From: JAYWIG01 sp043789035
Lineage (GTDB): Bacteria; Pseudomonadota; Gammaproteobacteria; Burkholderiales; Burkholderiaceae_E
Direction of reading: 5' to 3'
Length of the DNA stretch: 19,669 bases
Assembly: GCA_043789035.1 (NCBI GenBank)
Contig: JAYWIG010000030.1
Span: 1 to 19,669 of the forward strand
Under the pieces are notes generated by a model that was not told the origin of the DNA, made no database searches, and saw nothing but the letters and a program-made list of their open reading frames with translations. The stretch's first letter is position 1. Each line of letters starts with the position of its first letter. Both the position numbers and the translations under genes were made by a program. Positions 1 through 6,553 of the stretch are shown here, one piece after another.

Positions 1-1278
1 ATCTTACTTTTAACCACTTGCGGTTTCTTAGCGATTGGCTTGCCAGTTGCCTTCGCATTGGGTTTGTCAACCTTAGCCGCGATTGTTTTTGGCACCACCT
101 TCCCGCTTTTTGTATTGCTCAAAGAAACGTTTTCAGGAGTCGATAGCTTTCCGCTGATGGCTGTACCCTTCTTTATTCTTGCAGCCGAACTCATGAGCGG
201 CGGTTCGCTCACAGAAGTGCTGCTGAAATTTGCAGCCCAATTCGTCGGCCACAAACGTGGTGGCTTGGGTTACACCAACGTCGGTGCCCTTACCTTCTTC
301 TCTGGTATTTCTGGCTCTGCTTTAGCCGATGCAGCGGGCCCTGGCTCAATGATGATTAAGATGATGGACAAAGCTGGCTACGACCGCTCCTACGCAGCGG
401 CACTCACTGCAGCCACTGCCATCGTCGGCCCCATCATTCCACCGTCCATCATCATGATCGTCTATGCTCTGCAAGACGAAGGCGTGTCCGTTGGAAAGCT
501 ATTCGTTGCGGGCATTCTGCCCGGCTTACTCATCGCAGTTGGCATGTGTATTGTGAACTGGCGTATTGCCACAAAACGCAACTATCGTGGCATTGGTGAA
601 ATGCCGCCGATGAAGGAAATGGTTGAAACTACCTTCAAAGCAATTCCCGCTTTACTGCTCCCGGTGATTATTCTTGGCGGTATGCGTGCTGGATGGTTTA
701 CTCCAACCGAAGCTTCAGTCGTCGCAGTGTTCTACGCGTTGATTTGCGGCAAGTTCATCTACCGCACCCTTGAGTGGAAAGCCATTCCAGATATTCTCGC
801 GCGCTCGGCATTACTTACCGCTTCGGTGCTCATCATCATCGGTTTATCGAATGCTTTTGCATGGGTACTAACGATTGAAGGTGTGCCGCAAAAACTCGCC
901 GAATGGATGATTGCGCAGAATTTCTCGGTAGTTGGTTTCTTAATCGCCGTGAACGTGTTCTTGCTAGTCTTCGGCATCTTCATCGAACCCTTGCCGGGTG
1001 TGATGGTGCTGGTACCTATCTTGGCCCCGGTTGCTGCGAAGTTAGGTGTTGACCCAATTCATTTCGCGATGATTGTGATCTTCAACCTAACCTTGGGGAT
1101 GATTACCCCACCAGTTGGGGGGCTACTTTTCGTGACCTCAAATGTATCGAGAGTGCCGCTCAATGATTTGGTGCGAGAACTGAAACCGTTCTTATTGGCG
1201 CATGGCGTTATTTTGGTGATGCTGACGTTTATACCGGCGTTGAGTACTTGGTTGCCACTGACACTGGGGTTTAAGTAG
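1..1278 (+). CDS. dctM: TRAP transporter large permease (DctM family), 5' end cut by window
   Basis: This is the large integral-membrane subunit of a tripartite ATP-independent periplasmic (TRAP) transporter, which imports organic acids or similar solutes with a periplasmic binding protein and a small permease. The reading frame is open from base 1 and gives 425 residues before a TAG stop. DctM proteins are usually about 425-430 residues, so only a few N-terminal residues are missing. A family-typical GLPVAFALGL stretch lies at the very start. Other typical segments are PFFILAAELM, SGSALADAAGPGSMMIKMM, a glycine/proline-rich IVGPIIPPSIIMIVYA and, near the C-terminus, LGMITPPVGGLLFVTS. About a dozen hydrophobic segments are visible. 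The binding protein and small permease would lie left of the window. The substrate cannot be told. The gene converges on the minus-strand locus and probably does not belong to it. Confidence 0.95.
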   Translation: MLLLTTCGFLAIGLPVAFALGLSTLAAIVFGTTFPLFVLLKETFSGVDSFPLMAVPFFILAAELMSGGSLTEVLLKFAAQFVGHKRGGLGYTNVGALTFFSGISGSALADAAGPGSMMIKMMDKAGYDRSYAAALTAATAIVGPIIPPSIIMIVYALQDEGVSVGKLFVAGILPGLLIAVGMCIVNWRIATKRNYRGIGEMPPMKEMVETTFKAIPALLLPVIILGGMRAGWFTPTEASVVAVFYALICGKFIYRTLEWKAIPDILARSALLTASVLIIIGLSNAFAWVLTIEGVPQKLAEWMIAQNFSVVGFLIAVNVFLLVFGIFIEPLPGVMVLVPILAPVAAKLGVDPIHFAMIVIFNLTLGMITPPVGGLLFVTSNVSRVPLNDLVRELKPFLLAHGVILVMLTFIPALSTWLPLTLGFK

Positions 1279-1606
1279 CACGCTAAGATTCGGTGAACGC
1301 CTAGCCTTAGGCCGGCATATTGATTATATGTTTTCGGTTGCTGGCCCCAAAGCATGGTTACTTGGAATTAGCGGCTCAAACTTCATATTGACTCACGCAC
1401 ATTACTAAGCATTATTTGAAGCTTTAGCGATATCGGAATATAAAAAATGCGACTTGGCGAACGGCGCTTTGCCAACCTATTTTTTTGGCACGATAGTCAA
1501 GGATTAAAAATTGACCTGATGTACAAAACAGGTTTTGTAATAGTTAGGTAACAACCTTGACACGATTCCCAGCTTACAGGCGGCAGAAACGGTTCATTCG
1601 AAATTT
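1279..1606. other. Intergenic spacer between convergent genes
   Basis: This 328-base spacer lies between the stop of dctM and the stop of the M50 protease gene. I see no coding sequence in it. It holds the bidirectional terminator-like hairpin annotated separately at 1442-1486 and a second near-palindrome at 1522-1539, with arms TACAAAAC and GTTTTGTA around AG. The second one overlaps a weaker ACCTG/CAGGT hairpin at 1514-1533 that has short T runs on either side. A short GCCTA/TAGGC hairpin at 1299-1312 has no T run. No tRNA-like, phage or insertion-sequence trace was found. Confidence 0.6.
1442..1486. terminator. Candidate bidirectional rho-independent terminator
   Basis: The arms TTGGCGAA (1454-1461) and TTTGCCAA (1468-1475) form an 8-bp stem with one G-T wobble and a six-base loop, CGGCGC. 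On the plus strand seven T residues follow at 1480-1486. On the minus strand a six-T run follows, seen as AAAAAA at 1442-1447. It sits between two convergent genes, so it could end both dctM and the M50 gene transcripts. It lies about 120-175 bases beyond each stop codon. Confidence 0.6.
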
Positions 1607-3727
1607 CTAGAACCCACTTTCCCTAATTAAAACCGATATCGCATAACGTAAACCACGCCACACCATCGAATAGCTCTCGCCTTCGACACTTACATGACCG
1701 CTTGTCCAGCGCTGCTGCAAGTTTGGCTCAAGTACTTCAAACCGAACGCGATATTGAGTATTGCGCGGAATAAGCAGTTTGTTCTCCGTGATTGTTAAGA
1801 TAAGGCCCCCATGCTCCGTAGATAATCCGGGATGCGGCAAACTGGTGGCGCGCATTGAATCAACCTCGATCAAACGCACTCTTAAGGCTGGATCTATGCG
1901 ATTGGATGCATAGAACTTACCCTTTGCACCCACTTTCAAATTTTGAACTTGAGATTCTTCTACCCACGCTTCTACAAACCATTTCTTGTCGTTGACAAGC
2001 GTGCCAAGTTGGTCTTGAGGCCGAACCCATGTTCCCTTTCCTAAGGTCACGTCAGTATCTGTCCAGCGACCGTCGAAACTTGCTGCCAAGTTCAGTCGGG
2101 CAAGTTCTTGGCTAGCTGCTTTGCCTTCGGCTTTAAACTGCTCAAAGTTTTGATCTAGTCGTCCGACCTGATCGGCGGAGCTCATTGCTTGAGCGCTGAT
2201 CAGTGCCGTTTTTGTAGACTGCTCATTAATAAGAGCACGCTGTGCCTCATTACGAAGCTTCGGACTATCTAGTGAGACTAGTGGCTCGCCAGCTTTGACT
2301 GGGCCAGCAGGTTTCAACAACACAATCGTTCCAGCCAAGGGGCTGTATACCGTTTGATGCTCAGCTTGCAGATGGGCTGGCGCATGTATGCGGTGCGCCC
2401 ACGGGAAAGTTAGCAAAGCGATGGGTGCGATAAACACTAGCAACCACAAGCTGGCTCGCCCTGCCTGAATTTCCACTTTGCGACGGTTCCATATGTTCAT
2501 CTCCACGTATACTGGTTTGACAATAAACCAGATGATTTCGACTGCAAACAAAAAGATGCCAAGCGCTTTAAAAAACATGAAATACACGGCGACTGCAATC
2601 CCAAGAAATAAAAAAAATCGATACACCCAAGTGGCTAACGCAAAGCTGACAAGTGCAGCGCGAATACCGCTGGAAAACTGCTCAGGCCAAGCGTCTTGCC
2701 AGCCTAGAAATATGCGCCTTATCCAGGCCCTTGCTAAGGCTCCCGACCGTTCATGAAGGTTCGGCAAATTCAACGCATCAGACACAACATAGTAACCATC
2801 AAAACGCATGAATGGACTCATATTTAATGCTATTGTCATGACAAGGCTTATTGTTGCTAAGTAAAAAAATGCACTCTTGAGAGCGCCGGGTGGTGACACC
2901 GCCCAACCTACCATCGAAAGCCCTGCAAGTGTCGCCTCTACGGCAATCCCGGCAAGAGCGATATGCAATCGATGCCAGCGATTTTTCAGGCGCCACGACT
3001 CTCCAGTATCCGTGTACAACATAGGCCACATCACCAAGAACGCGATGCCCATGTGGGCAACTCTCACCTCGTAACGGGTAGCAACAATGGCATGCCCCAT
3101 TTCATGCAGAAGCTTAGCGATAACTAACGCAACGGCAAAACTCAAAAACCCGCTAAAAGTCAAAGAATCTACAAATGTTTGCGTAAATACATCCCAATTA
3201 CGGGCTACCAAACCGATGCCCAAGAGGCTGATCGAAAGGATGACCGCAAAAGTGATTGGTGAAAACAACCAGCGTACATGTGGCATAAGGCCTTGCAACC
3301 AAGCATCTGGTTTTGCTAGCGCGATTCTAAAAAACAAATAGTTATGAAGCCACCATCGCCAATTCCCCAGACCTGGCTTTCGCGGTATTGAACGCGCAAT
3401 TTGCAAGTCCTTTGCCTGCGCCAATTGGGTAAGGCCCTGGGCCTTTAAAAACTCCGCAAAATAATGTATGTCTTGAACACTCGGTGTGAGCCTGGTGTCG
3501 TCGAAAACCTCCTGTAATAAGACCATCGCGTCGCCCTGCCAGCGGGACAGAAGTTCAAATTCTAGCCAGCCAATTTGAATGAATTTATTTCTCACTGAAT
3601 CTTGAATCACCCAAGTCGGAGAACCATCTGGATTGTTGGCAGAAGCCACCAACTCTAAGTCTTCCCGCAGTGGCGGTAAGCTTGGAAGTATGTCAGGATT
3701 ACCGTTCAATGCAGTACTCTTCGGCAA
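1607..3727 (-). CDS. M50 (site-2 type) membrane zinc metallopeptidase fused to a HlyD adaptor domain
   Basis: A 706-residue protein predicted in the inner membrane. Residues about 30-105 form a small soluble domain resembling PqqD-like/winged-helix substrate-binding domains. The membrane part starts near residue 155. HEMGH at 208-212 gives the zinc ligands H208 and H212 and the catalytic E209 of M50 peptidases. NMSPFMRFDGYY at 302-313 supplies the family's third-ligand region, with D310 likely. Further hydrophobic helices lie at about 355-405 and 428-443. After residue 450 comes a biotinyl-lipoyl/HlyD-type periplasmic domain (AEHQTVYSPLAGTIV, then a helical hairpin and a beta part). The family is often named peptide zinc metalloprotease. 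The first codon is TTG at 3727, directly preceded in frame by a stop. A second TTG at 3709 has a better ribosome-binding site (GAAGAG, 7 bases upstream), so the true protein may be six residues shorter. I infer that it processes or helps export the giant protein. Confidence 0.9.
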   Translation of the reverse strand: MPKSTALNGNPDILPSLPPLREDLELVASANNPDGSPTWVIQDSVRNKFIQIGWLEFELLSRWQGDAMVLLQEVFDDTRLTPSVQDIHYFAEFLKAQGLTQLAQAKDLQIARSIPRKPGLGNWRWWLHNYLFFRIALAKPDAWLQGLMPHVRWLFSPITFAVILSISLLGIGLVARNWDVFTQTFVDSLTFSGFLSFAVALVIAKLLHEMGHAIVATRYEVRVAHMGIAFLVMWPMLYTDTGESWRLKNRWHRLHIALAGIAVEATLAGLSMVGWAVSPPGALKSAFFYLATISLVMTIALNMSPFMRFDGYYVVSDALNLPNLHERSGALARAWIRRIFLGWQDAWPEQFSSGIRAALVSFALATWVYRFFLFLGIAVAVYFMFFKALGIFLFAVEIIWFIVKPVYVEMNIWNRRKVEIQAGRASLWLLVFIAPIALLTFPWAHRIHAPAHLQAEHQTVYSPLAGTIVLLKPAGPVKAGEPLVSLDSPKLRNEAQRALINEQSTKTALISAQAMSSADQVGRLDQNFEQFKAEGKAASQELARLNLAASFDGRWTDTDVTLGKGTWVRPQDQLGTLVNDKKWFVEAWVEESQVQNLKVGAKGKFYASNRIDPALRVRLIEVDSMRATSLPHPGLSTEHGGLILTITENKLLIPRNTQYRVRFEVLEPNLQQRWTSGHVSVEGESYSMVWRGLRYAISVLIRESGF

Positions 3728-3747
3728 TTATGGTTTACACTCAGTGT

Positions 3748-4377
3748 ATGGAAAATTTCGTTTTGGTTTTTGCCCAAGGATCTACAAATCGCCGTTCCAT
3801 ATTGCTGGCTGGCACTAGTATATTGACCCTGTCCAAACTGATTTCGGCCAAAGAAAAAAGTAACGGCGAGCCAAAGGGTATGACCCGATCCGAGGAGCAA
3901 GCAGCTGCTAGACAAGCAGCGCAAATGGTCTTTGAGGAGACGGGTGAAAAACTTCATGAAGCGGCGGGGGAACTGATAAAGTTGCCCTCCCAAATACCCT
4001 TGATTAACGGAAGTATTTTCGCCGCTAATCAGCATGCAAATAGAGTTTTGATTATTTATTTTTGGTCGAGTTGGTGCCCAATTTGCAAGGTATTGGGGCC
4101 GCGCCTGCAAGAATTTTGGTTGGCACAACGCGACAAAGGTATATCGCTTCTGACAATTGCTTTGCAAGATTCGCCGACCAATATTAAGAAAGCTATTGAG
4201 CAACGTCGTTATCAGTTTCCGGTCGCCTTGGCCTCTTCCTTGAAGCTGCCCCGTCAATTCAAAATTAAAAGTATGCCGACAGTCATGGTGCGAAGTAAGC
4301 TTGGGGTGATTGTCACCGTTGAAGAGGGCGACCTGACAGCTGAGGAACTCAAGGAATTTTTGGTACATCTGTCGTAG
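3748..4377 (+). CDS. Exported thioredoxin-fold protein, TlpA/ResA-like, CPIC active site
   Basis: A 209-residue thiol-disulfide oxidoreductase-like protein, probably membrane-anchored or periplasmic. Using the ATG at 3748, residues 14-33 hold a twin-arginine-like start (NRRSILLAGTSILTLSKLIS) that could be a Tat signal or an uncleaved anchor. A charged, Glu/Gln/Ala-rich helix follows, then the thioredoxin fold. WCPIC places the redox cysteines at C110 and C113, and SMPT at about 175-178 supplies the cis-proline loop. Both features mark a working member of the family. Upstream ATG codons at 3670, 3709 and 3730 are in frame, but 3670 and 3709 lie inside the M50 gene. No start has a clear ribosome-binding site, so the start is uncertain. 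The gene runs against its neighbours: 20 bases from the M50 start and 10 bases from the stop of the HlyD gene at 4388. It may serve the few cysteines of the giant protein or of the adaptors. Confidence 0.85.
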   Translation: MENFVLVFAQGSTNRRSILLAGTSILTLSKLISAKEKSNGEPKGMTRSEEQAAARQAAQMVFEETGEKLHEAAGELIKLPSQIPLINGSIFAANQHANRVLIIYFWSSWCPICKVLGPRLQEFWLAQRDKGISLLTIALQDSPTNIKKAIEQRRYQFPVALASSLKLPRQFKIKSMPTVMVRSKLGVIVTVEEGDLTAEELKEFLVHLS

Positions 4378-4387
4378 CTCGCTCGGC

Positions 4388-5707
4388 CTAAAGGCCAAAC
4401 CATTCACGAACCGTTGCCATTGGCCTACGAAACAGCAGATAACCAAGCGATACCTTGGGGCCAAACAGTTTAGCTGTACCCTTAAAGCCGATTCTATTGA
4501 TATCGATGTTCTCATCAGCCACGGTTAATTTTGCTCGAATCCGATAGCTGGCAATGTTGTCTGGTGAAAGCATTGCCTGATAGCCTGTCTCGATCACCTT
4601 ACCGTCGAGCGGAGTGAGTGGGGCAACATGCAAAAACAAGCGTACCTCCGCACCTTGATCAATTGATATCGCATCAGGTACCGCTACATGAATCAATACA
4701 CCAAGCTCATCTGGGTCGGCTAGTAACAATAGACGCTCGCCTGCGACCACGGGTCGTCCACGCCAATCATTTGGGTCACCAAACACCACTATCCCATCCT
4801 TAGGCGAACTAATGAGCGACTTCTTTAATAGTTCCTCGGTAAAAGCAAGTTCGGCTTTACGCTCATCAACTCTGCCGGCTAGCGGCGCCATCTCGCCCCG
4901 GCTTTGCTGATTATCGAAGGCTTTTTGGGTGGTTGCCATTAGTTCAGCCTGCGCTGAGCCAAGCGATTTACTCAAAACGTCCCGTCGATTGCGAAGGGTA
5001 GTATCGTCTAACGCGACTAGCGGTTGACTAGCCTTCACAAGTTGATTCGGCCGCACCAGCATTTCCTTTACTACGCCTTCAACGGGTGCTGATATGACCA
5101 TTGATTGCAATGAGATGATTTCGGCAGGTGCTAAAACCGACTGGCGTACCGGAATAAACAAACCAAATAAAGCAAAGAGCAGCATTAGGCAGGTGGTTTT
5201 TTTCCCAATATACCAACTTGCTTTTTTCTTCCCGCTCAACAGTGACCAAGCATGCGACCATACCTGCGCAAAACGGTTCAGCATTGTTTGACGAGCAGCA
5301 TCTATGGCTTGATCAAAAGTATATAGCGCAAAACCATTGGTAACTCCGTCAATTGTTTGCAAAGGATAAACATAGACGTGTTCTGGCCACCAATCTTGCC
5401 AGTCTTTGCTGAGTGAACTGCGTAAGTTGGATTGATTGAGATTGGAACCCGGCGCTAAAGCGTGTGGCTCCAATGCCGCCCCAACTCGCTTTAAGAAGTT
5501 TTGATAGGGGGTGGTTTCACCAACCTCAACCAATCCCGAAACGCTACGCACCACCCAACGCCCCAGTTGTTTGTGCAGCACAATGCACTGGGTAAAACCA
5601 AGCAAAGCCCATGCGTCATTGGCCATACAAAAGCTAATACTGGGAATATCTTTTGCCGCCCTTGCGAGTTGCTCAATCTCAAGAGGTTGAAGCGTATTTG
5701 CGGCCAT
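4388..5707 (-). CDS. HlyD-family adaptor with a large cytoplasmic (GAF-like) N-terminal domain
   Basis: A 439-residue inner-membrane protein of the HlyD/membrane fusion family. Residues 1-160 are soluble and predicted cytoplasmic. Their pattern (SISFCMANDAWALLGFTQCIVLH, RWVVRSVSGLVEV, VYVYPLQTIDGVTNGFALYTF) resembles a degenerate GAF-type sensor fold, though I am not certain of that. One membrane helix follows at about 170-187. The periplasmic part starts with a lipoyl-like half (MVISAPVEGVVKEMLVRPNQ, residues 203-222), a short coiled hairpin (238-300) and the second lipoyl half (SLISSPKDGIVV), then beta-barrel domains ending near RPMATVREWFGL. It probably bridges the inner membrane and the outer-membrane channel. 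The start is an ATG nine bases after the stop of the upstream adaptor gene, so the two are almost surely co-transcribed. The ribosome-binding site is weak, which fits translational coupling. Confidence 0.87.
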   Translation of the reverse strand: MAANTLQPLEIEQLARAAKDIPSISFCMANDAWALLGFTQCIVLHKQLGRWVVRSVSGLVEVGETTPYQNFLKRVGAALEPHALAPGSNLNQSNLRSSLSKDWQDWWPEHVYVYPLQTIDGVTNGFALYTFDQAIDAARQTMLNRFAQVWSHAWSLLSGKKKASWYIGKKTTCLMLLFALFGLFIPVRQSVLAPAEIISLQSMVISAPVEGVVKEMLVRPNQLVKASQPLVALDDTTLRNRRDVLSKSLGSAQAELMATTQKAFDNQQSRGEMAPLAGRVDERKAELAFTEELLKKSLISSPKDGIVVFGDPNDWRGRPVVAGERLLLLADPDELGVLIHVAVPDAISIDQGAEVRLFLHVAPLTPLDGKVIETGYQAMLSPDNIASYRIRAKLTVADENIDINRIGFKGTAKLFGPKVSLGYLLFRRPMATVREWFGL

Positions 5708-5716
5708 GTAGAAGAA

Positions 5717-6511
5717 CTACTCTACCGCAGAGAACTTTGCATTGCCACTCATTCCAGGGAGCAAACCAGCAAATGAACCTGTCACGCGTCCCTCTACTTC
5801 AATGGTTTGTGCAACTGGGTCTACTCGCGTGTTGATAGCAGTTACTCTGGCGCCATAACTCTTACCTGTCTCGTCAATGTCGATTTGAAATACTTTCCCT
5901 ATTTTGAGCGTTTTCATCCATCTAGAGGGCGCATTTAAACGTAATCGAGGTGCGCCATCTCCAACAATCTCAAACAATGGGGTACCTGTGTTGACGCCTT
6001 GAAAAGGCTTGACATGAAGCTTTGAAACACTGCCGGAAAATGGTGCGCGAATAGTACAGTTCTGAATTTGTGCCTTGGTCATTTCGATTTGGCCTTTGGC
6101 TCGATCAACAGCGGCTGCTGCGACCGCGACATCGGTTTCACCCGCTGCATCCATGCCTTTTAAACGTAATTTCGACTCATAAGTTTCGCGAGCTGAGGAA
6201 AGTTCCGCTTCTGACATCGAAAGACGCGCCGTGCTTTCCGAACAATCCATCAACACCACAGACTGCCCCTTAGTCACTCGACTTCCAAGCGATGCATTTA
6301 GCGCAGTAATGCGTCCAACCATTTGCGCCAGCAACACAGTTTCAGAATCGGGCAATAACAATACGCGGACTGGTTTTGCTTCAGAGTTGGCGGAAGTTAC
6401 TGGGTTAATTGCGAGTACTGTTGGTACAGTTTGCGCCACTTGCGAGAAAGCAGGTATCGCCACAAGTGAGGCTACAAGCCCAGCGCTTAGAAAAGATAAT
6501 TTTAGTCTCAT
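5717..6511 (-). CDS. Periplasmic HlyD/RND-type adaptor (membrane fusion protein)
   Basis: A short, 264-residue periplasmic adaptor. The N-terminus (MRLKLSFLSAGLVASLVAIP then AFSQVAQ) is a Sec signal peptide, with likely cleavage after AFS. A lipoyl first half follows (VLLAQMVGRITALNASLGSR, VTKGQSVVLMDCS), then a helical hairpin, then the second half with NCTIRAPFSGSVSKLHVKPF and a beta-barrel ending in LLPGMSGNAKFSAVE. Two cysteines, in LMDCS and QNCTIRAP, flank the hairpin and would come close in the lipoyl fold, so a disulfide is plausible. I chose the ATG at 6511; a TTG two codons upstream (6517) is also open, and neither has a strong ribosome-binding site. The gene sits 42 bases after the tolC-like stop and nine before the next adaptor. 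Together with those genes it should link the inner membrane to the TolC-type channel. It is shorter than classical HlyD and resembles RND efflux adaptors. Confidence 0.9.
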   Translation of the reverse strand: MRLKLSFLSAGLVASLVAIPAFSQVAQTVPTVLAINPVTSANSEAKPVRVLLLPDSETVLLAQMVGRITALNASLGSRVTKGQSVVLMDCSESTARLSMSEAELSSARETYESKLRLKGMDAAGETDVAVAAAAVDRAKGQIEMTKAQIQNCTIRAPFSGSVSKLHVKPFQGVNTGTPLFEIVGDGAPRLRLNAPSRWMKTLKIGKVFQIDIDETGKSYGARVTAINTRVDPVAQTIEVEGRVTGSFAGLLPGMSGNAKFSAVE

Positions 6512-6553
6512 ATGCAATTATCGCGCTTTTCAGAATAGCGCGATAAATTCAAC

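Noticed and set aside
1557..1590. TTGACA at 1557 as a plus-strand promoter
   Set aside because: No acceptable -10 element lies 16-18 bases downstream, and it would fire into the end of a convergent gene.
4384..4397. GGCC-TAAA-GGCC hairpin at the convergent ends of the thioredoxin-like and HlyD genes as a terminator
   Set aside because: The stem is short and no T run follows on either strand.
3706..4515. A 269-codon open frame on the minus strand opposite the thioredoxin-like gene
   Set aside because: The plus-strand frame has a clear thioredoxin fold with CPIC and cis-proline, while the opposite frame shows no recognisable pattern and overlaps the adaptor gene.
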